Both the position numbers and the translations under genes were made by a program. A stretch of DNA of 64,000 bases from assembly GCA_037157565.1 (NCBI GenBank), contig JAZHRO010000063.1, positions 13,250,001-13,314,000 on the forward strand. Direction: 5' to 3'. Below the pieces are notes generated by a model. That model ran no database searches. It saw nothing but the letters and a program-made list of their open reading frames with translations, and was not told the DNA's origin. Of the stretch, positions 19,459 through 30,996 are shown one piece after another (the stretch's first letter is position 1; the number at the start of each line of letters is the position of its first letter). The stretch comes from Thalassia testudinum. Its lineage: Eukaryota > Streptophyta > Magnoliopsida > Alismatales > Hydrocharitaceae.

Positions 19459-22400
19459 ATGCACGGGCGACGGTCTCAAAATCCGCACTTGGAAGGACCA
19501 TTTGATTTCGCCCCCCACGTAAAAAGACCACTTTTTCTGTCTTCTCCTAAAAAAATGGAAACACAACAAAATAGGTCCACTGACCCTTCCACGTCTACCT
19601 CTAACCCCACCTCTAACCCTAATTCTAACCCTTCCACCCAAAACCCAACCACCAGTAACTTTCCACACTTGGAGCTCCCCAATCTTGAGTTGCCCCACAC
19701 ACAACATCAAGACCCCCTACCTGATCTTTTAAAATTGATGGCCGATCAGATTAATAAATTAAATTCCAATCAACAAACATTGACTAGGAACATCCAAAAC
19801 CTAGCCAATCCAAGGCCAAACCCACCACCCCGTCAGCAGCCTGTTGTTCCTCTAAAAGATTTCTATGATCCGTCTTATTATGAGGAACGACCAGGGGTGG
19901 TCATACCGGAGGGGGACTTTGAGATCAAGCCAGCCGTCCTGAACCTGATTAAACACTTTCATGGCCTTCCTAGGGAAGACCCTTTCAGCCACCTTGAAGA
20001 ACTAACTCTTCTTGCACAGATAACCCGTTCCCGAAATGTGCAAGAAGACATATGGCTGATGCGGCTTTTTCCATTATCTCTTAAAGATAAGGCCGCTTAT
20101 TGGTTCAGGACCATTGGCCGACCCATTACATGGCCTCAACTCAAGAGTGCCTTCCTCAAGAAATTCTTTCCCATAGGTCGTACCAATTCCTTACGAAGAT
20201 CTATTACGACCTTTCACCAAAAATCTGGCGAAACTTTCCATGATTCTTGGGAAAGATTTCAGGACCTTTTAAGAAGTTGCCCGCACCACGAGATTCCTTT
20301 GTGGCAGCTCGTGCAAATCTTCTATCATGGATTAGAAGATCAAATCTGACAATTTGTCGACGCCTCGTGTGGCGGCAACTTCTTAAATAAAGATGCTGAA
20401 AGTGCTTATGATCTATTTGAAGAAATGAGTGAAAACTCATTTAACCAAGCTTCCATGAACACATTTTGCAGAACCCAAAACCCACAGTTTGGTGTTCATG
20501 AAATAGGCGCTCAATCTATCCCAGTCGCCCAAGATGATCTTCAAATGATCGCTCAGAAACTCGACCAGATGCATATTAATCAGAAGAAAATTGAGGAAAG
20601 ACTCGCCACATCAATTCAAGCTCCACGACCACATCTAACCCAACCTAACTTTCCACGAAGAGAAAATTTGCACAATCTCAACACCACTCCTGCTGATTAT
20701 TCTGAGGTTGCCCATGATTCACTGGGGAATTTCAATTATCCAGATCTTAACCCCACCCAAAATATTTCTGCCATCCAGGAGCCCTTTAAAAATTCTTCCA
20801 ATTGGAAAAATTACCCGAACTACTCCTGGAATAATCAAGTTTCCTCCCAACCATATCATTTTAATGGGTATGGGTCGAATCCAAATTTCCATCCTGGGCC
20901 ATCCCAACAAGATATCAATGCCCAGATGCTACGGACCCTGCAGGATATGCAAACAAAAATGACGGAAGTAACCCGCAACATCACAAATCTGAACAATCAG
21001 ATTGGGGTTGCTCCCACGCAAAGACCTGTAGGACATCTTCCGTCCCAACCCATACCCAATCCCAATCACCAAGGGAACCATTATATGGGCAAAAATCCAC
21101 ATTATCCAAATCAGCCTCCTCCTAATCCACCTCAGCAGCCGCCCAGGTTCCTGCAATCACAGGCCCCCCCACCTCCTCCAAATAATAATCCGACTGCACA
21201 TGCAGTTACCTTGAGGAGTGGGAAAACCACCATTGACCCCGAGCCTTCGCACGAACCTGGTAAGATACATGTGCAAGTTGACTCCCCACCTCCCCATCAG
21301 GAAGAAAAAGAACAACAAAAATCTCAAGACAAGATTCCTATCCCTTTCCCACAAGCTCTCTACCCCACCACCAACAAAAAAAAGAAATCTGAGCCCACTA
21401 CAGAAGAACTCATGGAGCTATTTGGGCAAGTTTATATCAATATTCCTCTCCTAGATGCCATCAAATATATACCTGCCTATGCTAAATTTTTGAAGGATAT
21501 TTGTACTCCTAAAAGGCAGGCTAAAAATCTAGGACAGGTGCATCTTTCAGAGATAGTAAGCTCTGTCATACAGAGTAAGCTGCCTCCTAAGATGAAAGAT
21601 CCGGGGGCGCCTTTAATTTCTGTAATTATTGATGACACTACATTTAATCGCGCCCTCCTTGATCTTGGTGCCTCTGTAAATATTATTCCCACAAGTTTAT
21701 TCGAAGAATTCCAGATCGGTGAATTAAAACCCGTCGAGGTTACCCTGCAATTAGCCGACCGATCTACAATCAAACCTCGTGGGATTGTCGAGGATGTATT
21801 AGTCAAGGTCCAGAATTGTGTCTTCCCTGCAGACTTTCTGGTTCTTGACATTGAGGCACCCGAATCATTACTGGACTCCCCGATAATCCTTGGACGCCCC
21901 TTTTTGGCTACTGCAAAGGCAAATATCAATTGCCACACAGGCAAAATGGATATCAACTGTGCAGGCCAAACTATCACCTTAGATATTTTTAAATCCTCCA
22001 GGAGATTCCATGATGATAACTTCTTTGAGGACTCAGATACTGAAATTTCTAATATGGTGGAGGAGACAATGTTAATAGATACCCTTACCGACCACAGTTT
22101 TTTTGAGGACTCTGATTCAGACTCAGTGGTCGGCGAGATCTGTGATCCGGAAACTTGTCTTGACTCCAAATTTGTTCCTGATACCCCCCCTAACCGACCC
22201 ACTATTCACACACCTAATTTTTCCACACTAACTCACCATTCCTTCCCCGACCCCTTTCTTACGGGCCTGCCACCAACCCCGCCCGAGTTTGGCACCCAAC
22301 TTGAATTAAAACCATGGCCAGACTCGGGCCATACTTATCAATTTCCATCTCACTTTGATCCCAATATTATTTCTAATCAATTTTCTAGGGATCTAGACGA

Positions 22401-22482
22401 AGACACCTTTTTTGCGGGCATCCAAGTGTCCAATTATTTACATGATTTTCCGTCTTCTGTGCATACCTTCACGCCCGGCTGA
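19459..22482 (+). pseudogene. Gag-protease of element A with one in-frame TGA
   Basis: The frame of 1008 codons starts MHGRRSQNPHLEGP, an N-terminus related to that of B (27453). The capsid-like Retrotrans_gag region is at about residues 130-300 (PLKDFYDPSYY, LMRLFPLSLKDKAAYW, SWERFQDLLRSCPHHE). A TGA at 20347-20349 is the only break; the frame continues with FVDASCGGNFLNKD. After a P/N/Q-rich tail with no CCHC knuckle and an AVTLRSGK linker comes the protease, with DLGAS at 21661-21675 and ILGRPFLATAKANINC. The ORF ends HTFTPG. The last residues align with the region at the end of the F integrase, so RT, RNase H and IN appear to have been removed by an in-frame deletion. Confidence 0.93.
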
Positions 22483-22613
22483 ATGGCGTAAAAGATAGCA
22501 CTGGATGGGAGGTAACCCATCATTTTCTTGCTTTCCTTTTTTCTCCTTTTTCCAGGTTTTATTCATCCTAAACCTGACCGTTCTTCACTAAGGTGATTCC
22601 TTTTCCCTCCTAA

Positions 22614-22650
22614 TGCATGAGGACATGGCATATCTTAAGCATGGGGGGGT
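22614..22650 (+). promoter_or_regulatory. Second polypurine tract, element A
   Basis: TGCATGAGGACATGGCAT is followed by AAGCATGGGGGGGTG. It lies about 130 bases after the gag-pro stop and about 1.24 kb before the LTR, a spacing close to those in B, D and H. Confidence 0.6.
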
Positions 22651-23176
22651 GTTTTTTAAATTTTTACGATCGATTTAGGATGTTTAAAACCTAAAAACAT
22701 GCATTTTTCTTTAATTTATTTCCTGCTTGCATATCAAAAAAAAAATATTGAAAACTTTTTGAGGAAAAATTTTGAAATCAGGACTAAGGTCAAAAAATTC
22801 ACTTCTGGTACAATGGGATTTAATCTTTAACAAACTAAGGATGAGGATATGGATCTGATCATTAGAATTCTAGGGTCTATTTTAGACTAGATCAGATATC
22901 CTTCTTTAAAATTCCACCTGAACTCATGATAGTTCAGGTGACTTGATCCTATTTTGTAATATGGAAAGTATTTGACTTAGTTTTTGATTCAAAAACCTGC
23001 GGTTCTTGAGAAACTTCTTGTGTCAATTTTCACACACAAGCCAACACTTAAAAATAACTAAAAAATTTGAAAAAACTCCCTTGTTTGGATTTAGTAAAAG
23101 TCTGAAGCAGATCATTGGTTTGAGTTCCCACCGTCGAGAAGAAGGAAAAAACCTTCTTTGAGGACACGATGTCAAC

Positions 23177-23419
23177 ATGTTACCGCCTCGGTGCTGCTCT
23201 ATATCTATATTTCATATCTTTAGACGGAGCATTAAAGCACATTTCAGCAGCTCAAGTGTCTTGGACGGTGCTCTACCTATAGCGTCGGAGCAAGAGCTTG
23301 AGTTTGCTTGGAGCGCCCCTTTTCACCGCATCGTGTTTTGGGGTTGTGAGCTCCTGGGTGGTGTCATGGACAGTGCTATCCCGAAGTACTGGCGCCAGAG
23401 CCCCCTCGAGGAATGGTAA
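23177..23419 (+). CDS. Possible 80-residue accessory ORF of element A
   Basis: This ORF starts at an ATG (MLPPRCCSISIF) and ends at TAA (LEEW). It is markedly more GC-rich than the AT-rich UTR around it. It has a hydrophobic start, several cysteines and tryptophans, and no domain I recognise. Athila relatives sometimes carry an env-like ORF in this interval, but length and sequence do not support that here. It may be non-coding. The matching part of F is cut off by element D, so no comparison is possible in this window. Confidence 0.25.
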   Translation: MLPPRCCSISIFHIFRRSIKAHFSSSSVLDGALPIASEQELEFAWSAPFHRIVFWGCELLGGVMDSAIPKYWRQSPLEEW

Positions 23420-23851
23420 CGGGAATGATGATACCGACACATCTGTTGTAAGACTAAGCTAAAAATAAGCATGGGGGAGAAAAAAAAAAAGAAAAAAAAA
23501 AAAATAATAATAATAACATGTCCTTATAAAGGTTGGCTTTTCACAAGCACAGACACAAGGTTTTAAAGGAATTTGCAAGTTGCGAATCAGATTCACGAGC
23601 CAGAAAAATCCTACAAACAAACATTTCAAGTCATCTGAATTAACAAGGGGTTAATTTGTGAATTTTCTGAGGATATATTGATCCCGTTCTATCTAATGGT
23701 TGGATCCAAAAACAAATCCTGATGTTTATCTTCAACAAATCCCGTATCTCCTGTGTTTTAATCTACCAAGGTCCCTTAATCTCTTTTTCTCCTCAAAAGT
23801 CAAAAAAAAAATTAGATTTCCCAAAAATTCAATTTTCCAAAAAAATTAATG

Positions 23852-23889
23852 TTTTGCTAAGAGACTAGAAAAAGATAACCATGGGGGTG
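23852..23889 (+). promoter_or_regulatory. Polypurine tract of element A
   Basis: A weak dyad TTTTGCTA ... TAGAAAAA is followed by AACCATGGGGGTG and then the LTR start TGATAAAC. One arm has an interruption compared with B. The purine tract directly abuts the LTR, as required for plus-strand priming. Confidence 0.7.
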
Positions 23890-26184
23890 TGATAAACGCC
23901 AGTTTATCATCATTTTTATGCTTTAAAACTAACCTAGCTCTTAGGATTTTACTCCGCAAACGGGTTTTTGGGCTGCATTTAGGCATAAATTAGGATAGGT
24001 ATGCATTGCATTTTTTATTGTCGTTTTAATGTGTTTTTGTGAGTGTTAGGGATGTACAGATACACAGATCCCTAAAACCCTAGCACTCAAGAAGGCAAAT
24101 GGTGAAGGAGAAGCCCAGACTAGCTGGAACTCAGCCTAATCCAGCTCACCTCAGCTTGATCCAACTCACCTCAGCTTGATCAAGCTCACCGCAACTGGAA
24201 CCTAGCTTACTTGAACTAGGGTTAGCTCATCCCAGCTCCATTCAGCTAATCTCAGCTGGATGGCAGCTCAAGAGAGTTCATCTTAGCTCACCCTAGCTCA
24301 AGTCAGCTCAGATCCAGCTCAACTTAGCTGAGTCTAGCTCATCTCAGCTCCCACTAGTTCACAGGGAGCTCTAGCTAGCTCAGCTGAGTTGACAGGAGTT
24401 CACCCCAACTCAGATCCAGCTACATTCAGCTCCACTCAACTCCAGCCAGCTGAAGAAGAATTCATCTCAGCTCAGGAAGCTCAAGTCCAGCTCCCGGGGA
24501 CTCAGCTTAGCTCAACTCAGTTGAGCTAAGCTACCTTAGCTGCCTCAACCAGCTTGATTCTCCCCGGGAGCACCAGACCTAGCTCACCTCAGCTCATTTT
24601 GGTAGAAGCTAGCTCACTTTAGCTTGGCTTAGTAGCTAGCAAAGAACTAGCAAGCTAAGCCAGCTAGAGTAGCCCCATGCTAGCCTCTTCAGTAGCAGCC
24701 AGCTCCAGCTCCAGCTCCTGACTCTCCTCCTCAGCTCCTTCCTCCAAACCCTAGCTCCAACACCTTCTCCTCCACTCCACCTTTAGCTAAGCTAGCTTAG
24801 CTTATCTTAGCTTAGCTTAGCATAGCTAACAACTAGCTCCTTGGCCATTCATTACCTCCAAAATCAACCCTAGCTAGCTCCACCAACTCAAGCCTACCTA
24901 AGCTAGCTACTCTACTCAAGTTGGCGCCACCTCCTAGCCATCCCTTCACCCCATTATCTCCACCAAAAGACACTTCAAGTTGGCGCCAAAAACCACCCCT
25001 AACCACCTCTATATTGGCGCCACTTTCAGCCCCTTAAATCCACCCTACACCTACCCACATAAGCCATCCTAGCCATCCACATACCCCCCCTTCTAGAACC
25101 TTAAGGTGGCGCCACCTAATGACCTTCTAGAATGCCCATTTTGGCGCCAACACCAAAGGGTGTCAACACCCATAACTACCCCTTGGTGCCCTTTAAGGTG
25201 GCGCCAACTCTCCTTGGCCATGGGATCTCCAACCACCTCCATCAACTCATCTTGGCCATCCATTTAAAAGGTCACCATAGCCCCCCTCCTATTCTATAAA
25301 AAGCCACCACCTACCACCATTTTTGGGCATCCTCCCTTAGTGTATTTTCTACCTACATCCACCTATACCTACGCCCAAGGAGAAGGAGTAGAGAAGGAGA
25401 TTAAAGGGGCACACCACCAGCCCTTTTGGTGCCTTCTTCTCCCCACTCTCTTCAACTTGAGCCACGCCAAGGAGGAGGACTCTCCCACTTCAAGGAGGAC
25501 GGCCAGGCAAAGGAGAAAAGCTTAGGGTGGACATCCACCCTTGGAGAGAAACTTAGGGCACGCCCCCTTAGGGCTTGCCTTGGAGGTCATCACCTTGGCG
25601 GAGTTCTGCAAGGAAGGAGTTGAAGGATTCTTTTCAAGCTTGGGAGCCACCAACCTTGGAGCAAGAAGCCCTCTTCTTCACCATCTATTTAGAGGATTTG
25701 TGTTTTCTTTCTTTATTTCAATTATCTAGTAGTAGAAGCATTCCTCTACTAGGAATTTTTGTAAAACACTTTATCAATTATCTAGTTGCCTTCTTTGCAA
25801 TTTTTTTGTTTGCATTTCTATTAGCTTATTTTCAGCATTCTTCACTCCCTCTCCCTAATTATTCTAGGCCTCCACTTGCCTAGAGTGAGCTTAGGGAGAG
25901 GTTCTGCTTGTCACATAAAAGTAGTATTTTAATTCGAAGTGTAAACACTTTTCCCGCCATCAGTTCGCATGTTGCCTTAGTTTAAAAATAAAAAAATGAT
26001 ATATTGAAAAATACCAAAAAGAAAGTTGAGATTTATATTCCTAGCAAGAGAATCAATTTTGCAACCATATTGCCTCCTTGGACGACCCTAGATACTTCCC
26101 TATCTAGGATTATAAATTTAAGAGCGAAAGCGGATTTACGCGTTACAACGACATATTTTAACAAACCGCGTGAAATCGCTATCA
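23890..26184 (+). repeat. 3' LTR of element A
   Basis: 2295 bases, nearly identical to 15575-17869. It ends ...CGCTATCA followed by TSD ttgtc. Differences I noted include GGCACC versus GGCGCC in one U3 palindrome and CGACGTA versus CGACATA near the end. Most differences are C/T or G/A transitions. Confidence 0.97.
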
Positions 26185-27453
26185 TTGTCCCGGATTTTTC
26201 CAAGAGAAGTTAGGGTGGTTTCTCTAACCTGGATTATAGGCATTCGAGTAGGGGTTGGATCTAACATTCTCTTGTACAGCACAGACATCCTCATAGGGTG
26301 AGGATGGAGAGAAAGAAAGGGAAGGATCAGAAAAACTGGGATCAAAGGCCCCAGTTGGGAACCCATGGGGTTCCGAGAAATGTTGACTCATAGATTGAGT
26401 CACATCGAGTTGATTCACGAACTCCCGTCCAGAAGGAACCCGTGGGGAATGGAATCCTGAATTTTGGGATTGAGTGGATTGAGAGTTTTTCATAGAATTG
26501 CCAGTCATCCACTCTTCCATTCTTTTAGCAACCAAGTCCACCTTATCAAGTTTATTACAAATCAATTCCATATCAAGTGAATGAGAGTCCTGGACTTCAT
26601 TGACATTTAATCTGGGTTGCTGGGACCGGTTAAAAGTATCCATGGAGGCATGATTAATTGAATTCTCACTTATTTCCTTAAATAAATCATGTGCACTATC
26701 TGCATCTTTATTGAGGAAATTGCCTCCGCAAGAAGCATCCACATGGTTTCTTAGTTGCTCATTCAACCCATGATAGAAGATCTGCACAAGTTGCCATTTC
26801 GGCACCTTGTGGTGTGGACACCTCCGCAATAAGTCCTGGAATCGCTCCCAGGCCACATGAAACTGCTCCCTCGACCGTTGGGTAAAAGTAGTGATTGCCC
26901 GTCTCAAAGCATTGGTACGACCGACTGGGAAGAATTTCTTCAGAAAGGCCGATTTCAACTCATTTCAAGTTGTAATTGGTCTTCCTATTGTCCTATACCA
27001 GTGCGCGGCTTTATCCCTAAGAGAGTGGGGGAAGAGCCTCATGATCATTTGCTCCTCGTTAACGTTTCGAGCCTTGGTGGTTTGGACCAAAGTGGTCAAA
27101 TCCTCCAAGTGCTGAAACGGATCTTCGGAGCCAAGCCCATGATAATGTTTAATCAGGCTTAACACCTGGGGCTTGATTTCTACGTCATCGGCTGGAATCT
27201 GGACGCCGGGACGTTCCCCGTAATTCGAAGGATCATAAAAATCCTTCAAGGGCTGAGCGCCCTGCATTCTCTGGAACCATTCTTGCATTCTTTGCATTTA
27301 TTCCAGCTGCCTTCTAAATTCTTCCTGTGGATTTTCAAGCAGAGGAGGCTGTTGTTCGGCCATGGGATCGAATTGACCAAAATCTAACTTGCGCCTCCTA
27401 GAATGTTCTAATGGTCCTTCCAATCGGGGATTCAATGACCGTCTTCCCAGCAT
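26185..27453 (-). pseudogene. Element B gag N-terminal part
   Basis: On the minus strand the ATG at 27451-27453 begins MLGRRSLNPRLEGPLEHS, related to the Gag start of A. The capsid-like region follows (PLKDFYDPSNYGERPGV, MRLFPHSLRDKAAHWY, RFQDLLRRCPHHK, CGGNFLNKDADSAHDLF). Three nonsense codons stand in an otherwise single frame: TAA at 27298-27300, TGA at 26965-26967 where relatives have Trp, and TAG at 26224-26226, probably also from Trp. Each is explained by one transition. The frame runs to 26185, where element A is inserted, and resumes in phase at 15569. Confidence 0.9.
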
Positions 27454-28684
27454 AAACTAGGAGAAGGTTGGAAGGACAGAGGATATGGACCCTGCAGCAC
27501 AACAAAACAAGGCTGTTCTTAATTGGGGTAGCCTAAGGATCTACTGACTCCCAAAACCAGCCTTAAGACTGTAAGTGATTTACTTTACTTGCGTCTGTTT
27601 AATCCAACCAGTTAGAAGGAGGGACTGGGGAGAAGGTTCTTCCTTTGGCTTTCGCCTCCGGTTCCTAGTGTACCCCCCAGCCGCGATAGTTTGACTCTGC
27701 TCCCCTAGCTAGACATCAGATTAATCAGTACAAGTAGGTTAATCAAAAATAATCTCAAACTAGGCCCTGAAGAGCGAATCAAACCTTAAGGCCAACGTCT
27801 ACTCAATTTTATTAAGGCCTGGGATTGTGGTGCTTATGGAATGTGATGGGCCTTTACAATGAGTTGTGCCCTTAATGATTGATTGAGATTTGTGTAAGTG
27901 CGTGCACAACCAGGGTTTTCAAGCAAGATTATTTATTATGCGTGAATTTTAATGTTCAAATCTTGCTTAAGCAGCTTTTAGGATTTCAAATTAGGTGAAT
28001 TGCAATGAAGTTTCTAGGCAAACCAAGTTGTAAAACACGGGTGAAGATAGTTTTCCTTTAAAATCAGAAAGAAGGTGGAGTGCCTGGAGTATACCTAGAT
28101 TGAAAACCCTAAAGAGGAGCTACTTGATGAGTTGGTTTTAAATAAAATTGTGCGGCCCAAACAACTCAAACAATTGGCCACAATTGCACCACTAAGTTAG
28201 GCACTCAAAGATGGTTAACCTAGAATGATTTCTACTCTGTTATGTGTTGCTTTATGTGTACCGGTTCCACAAATCAGAACCCGGTTGAGTAGAAAACAAA
28301 TCAAGTTGATCAAGTGCCTTGAATGTGGGTGTGTATTGTATGTTTGTTGGAAATTACCCCACAAGATTATCTTTTTGTTATTATTTTTTTTTTATGAACG
28401 AAGGTGGAATGAATGTGAGTGGAAATCCAAACAAAAAAAACTATTCCTAGGATTTATGCAAACACCTAGGTTAATTGGAATTTGGATTTAATGTGGCGAA
28501 TGAAATCTATGGAGGGGGAAAGAATGGGGAAACACTTACAGTTGTCTTCAACTGCACTTTACTCCAGTCTACCGCTTGTTGCTTCCTTGATGGAGGTCTC
28601 TGCAAAACAATAGACACAAGAGAAAGCTAGTTAGAAAACAAATAAAGTGCAAGAAATGCGAAGAAAAGATCGAAAATCGTTGCC
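27454..28684 (-). other. Leader of element B
   Basis: This 1.23-kb non-coding leader lies between PBS and gag. It closely resembles the leader of H at 50690-51897, for example GGAGGGACTGGGGAGAAGG at 27618 and 50844 and the phrase CCCCTAGCTAGACAT at both. That resemblance is the main evidence that B and H belong to one family despite having unrelated coding regions. Confidence 0.75.
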
Positions 28685-28702
28685 TCCCTGGCAACGGTGC
28701 CA
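28685..28702 (-). promoter_or_regulatory. Primer binding site of element B (tRNA-Asp)
   Basis: The minus strand TGGCACCGTTGCCAGGGA matches the tRNA-Asp complement with two transitions, three bases from the LTR end. Confidence 0.88.
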
Positions 28703-28923
28703 AAATGTTGAACGCTACGAACCTACGCTAACGAGATTGGTTTTGGAAAACCTGTCGTTGTAGTTCGAAAGTGAAGAATTCATGTTCAACAAATAAAATT
28801 TATACCGAAATTAAAATTCCGGGTCGAACACAGGGAGGCTACGTTGATCTATTCCGCAATTATATTTTTTTTAAGATTTTCTTTAAGCAAGGCGTTATAA
28901 TTACAATGGGGCTATCAAACTAT

Positions 28924-28955
<32 letters not shown>

Positions 28956-29411
28956 AAGAGAACATGCATTCAATATTTCAATAGTTTATAAAAGTTACAC
29001 TAGAATGCGGAAAATCAATTACACTATAAAGCAGAAAATTCTACACTAGAAAAGCTGTAAATAAGAATGGGGAGAGAAATGTTCTCCTCCTCGACGATTG
29101 CTTGGAGGACGAGCCGGACGGGACGATGCCTAGACGAAGGAGAATGAAGCGGGACGAAGGAGGACGAATGAGAAGAACGGGAACCAAGCAGCACGTTGTC
29201 GTCGTCACGGGATCCACTTCCGAAGGGGAACGAAAATTGGACTTTATCTCGCGAGAAGCATCCCGGGTGTGGGACAAGCTTCTCTTGAGCTTTGGAGGGG
29301 TAGAGAGGAGAAAGAAGGGATGAAAATTTCGTATGGAGGGGGTCTCCTTTTATAGTTGCAAGGAGTGGGGGCAAAATAGATATTACATTTTCAAAATAAT
29401 AAATAAGGGGT

Positions 29412-29441
29412 CTTTAGTGACGGATAAATCCGTCACTAAAG
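29412..29441. repeat. 14-bp-arm palindrome near the B promoter
   Basis: CTTTAGTGACGGAT and ATCCGTCACTAAAG are separated by AA. The copy in the 3' LTR (about 8825-8855) has an A/A mismatch, and H retains TTAGTGAC ... GTCACTAA at 46634-46660 and 52261-52288. The unit resembles the subterminal repeats of plant CACTA transposons, which is a resemblance only. Confidence 0.7.
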
Positions 29442-29708
29442 CCCCGACGTGGCCGTCGCCGCCGCGCCCACGCGCGCCCGCTCGGCTACCCGCGTGCGTA
29501 ATGCCTACGCACGTCCGCGAAGTCTCAGCCGTCCGATCGCGAGATCGGACGGCTTAAAATCGTGCCTTCACCGTTGCCGCCCGTCCGCCTGTGCGTGCGA
29601 TCGCGCGTTCACGCGCGCGTCCAATCGCGCGTCGGCGCTATCGGGCACGCGCGGCCGTTGGATCGCGATCGTGCGGTCGATTGGAGGCGCGCCACCACTC
29701 CAATTTCT

Positions 29709-29770
29709 GCGGGGCGCGGCTCGAACACGCGTCCCTGGTTCGCGTTAGAGCGCTCGACCACTGCGCTGCG
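29709..29770 (-). other. tRNA-like module in the B 5' LTR
   Basis: The minus strand reads AGCGCAGTGGTCGAGCGCTC (A-box-like) and then GTGTTCGAGCC (B-box-like, 29718-29728). It fits Pol III internal-promoter spacing better than the copy in the 3' LTR, which has GCGTTCAAGCC. No complete cloverleaf is apparent. Confidence 0.5.
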
Positions 29771-30372
29771 GTCGCGTTTGTGTCGAGCGCTTGACTTCAG
29801 CGCAGGCGCGTCGCAGTCGTTGGATCGAGATCCAATGGCGGAGAGGAGACGGGTGAGCGATCTTCACAAGATGCAAGCGGCCGTTTGGGCGGATGAGATG
29901 GTGCCACGTGGCATCATCTTGGCCGTCCATCTTCTGGAAGTTGTAGATGGTGCCACGGATGTCGGATTGACTCAATTTTTGTGTCATTGGGCTGCGATCG
30001 TCGATCTGAATTCATCCGTGCGGTCGGATTTGTCATCTGAAGTGTTGATTTACACCATCCTGGCCCTTGATCTTCTAGGGTTCCCCGATCTCTATCTGAT
30101 GCTACGGATGCCTGATTAGGGCGATCTTGGAGTCGTTGAACTCCAATCGTCGCCCTGATTACATCCATACGGTTGGATCTTTGATCCGAGGCCCCGATAA
30201 AATGTTTGCCCTGTCCAAGCACATAAAAGGAGACAATTAACCTCCATTTTATTCAAACTACTCTAAATGCGAGATGATGCATGTTATGCAATATTTATAT
30301 CATGAAATGCAATCCTATGCTTAAGAACATGCATAAATAGACATTTTAAGTAGTGTAAATGTATTTACATCA

Positions 30373-30996
30373 ATGCCCCCTTAGGGCTTGCCTTGGAGGA
30401 CATCACCTTGGCGGAGCACTGCAAGGAAGGAGTTGAAGGACTCTTTTCAAGATTGGAAGCCACCAACCTTGGAGCAAGAAGCCCTCTTCTTCACCATCTA
30501 TCTAGAGGATTTGTGTTTTCCTTTCTTTATATCAATTTTCTAGTAGTAGAAGCATTCCTCTACTAGGCATTTTTGTTAAACACTTTTTTTTAATTATCTA
30601 GTTGCCTTCTTTGCAATTTCTTGTTTGCATTTCTATTTGCTTATTTTTAGCATTCCTCACTCCCTCTCCCTAATTATTCTAGGCCTCCACTTGCCTAGAG
30701 TGAGCTTAGGGAGAGGCTCTACTTGCCACTTAGAAGTAGTATTTTAAATTGAAGTGTAAATCACCTTCCCGTCAACATTCCGCATGTTGTCTTAATTTAA
30801 AACAAAAAAATGATACATTGAAAAATACCAAAAAGAAAGTTGAGATTGTATTCCAAGCAAGAGAATCACTATTACAAACATTTGGCCTCCTTGGATGACC
30901 CTAGATACTCCCCTATCTAGGAATATAAATTTAAGAGTTGATCGGTTTTACGCGTTACAACGACGTATTTTAACAAACCACGTGAAATTGCTATCA
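30373..30996 (+). repeat. Solo LTR C, right part
   Basis: This continues the LTR broken at 8132. It begins with the TSD copy atgcc of element B followed by CCCTTAGGGCTTGCC as in the A LTR. It ends ...TTGCTATCA at 30996 and is followed by TSD atgac (30997-31001). ORFs crossing 30996 from element D into it are chimeric artefacts. Confidence 0.9.

Larger units (their letters stand above)
22483..23851 (+). other. 3' untranslated region of element A
   Basis: It starts with a stretch that matches the reverse complement of F just downstream of its integrase (GATGGGAGGTAACC near 22506 and 42266). It contains the second polypurine tract at 22614-22650 and continues with sequence mirrored in F at 41647-42180. 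A GC-rich 240-base island at 23177-23419 is described separately. The end is A-rich (23487-23516). Confidence 0.75.
15575..26184 (+). mobile_element. Non-autonomous Athila-like element A (gag-protease only)
   Basis: This plus-strand element has two 2295-base LTRs and a perfect TSD ttgtc at 15570-15574 and 26185-26189. The PBS is at 17875-17892 and the PPT ends at 23889. The internal region is only 6.0 kb and encodes Gag and protease but no RT, RNase H or integrase. I counted about 15 differences between the LTRs by eye, mostly transitions, so the insertion is recent. It sits in the gag of element B. Enzymes must have come from a relative such as F, which shares its LTR family and has pol. Confidence 0.95.
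8133..30372 (-). mobile_element. Ty3/gypsy Athila-like element B, interrupted by element A
   Basis: This is a minus-strand element with LTRs at 28706-30372 (5') and 8133-9784 (3'). The PBS is at 28685-28702, gag starts at 27453, and pol ends at 11166. Its TSD is acgcc (8128-8132) and atgcc (30373-30377), one transition apart, and it lies inside solo LTR C. Element A (15575-26184) is inserted in gag. Without A the element is about 11.6 kb. The gag-pol frame appears open throughout apart from four nonsense codons, so B is a relatively young autonomous-type copy. Confidence 0.92.
28706..30372 (-). repeat. 5' LTR of element B
   Basis: 1667 bases, the partner of 8133-9784. The minus strand starts TGATGTAAAT at 30372 and ends at 28706 next to the PBS. 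It has an expanded (GA)n run at 28924-28962 and a TATA box at 29348-29354. A perfect dyad with 14-base arms lies at 29412-29441, and a tRNA-like module at 29709-29770. ORFs on both strands between 29024 and 30222 mirror those of the other LTR and are not genes. Confidence 0.95.

Noticed and set aside
29411..29441. An inserted MITE
   Set aside because: Only one palindrome is present, without a TSD or second terminus, and it occurs at the same LTR position in B and H, so it belongs to the LTR.
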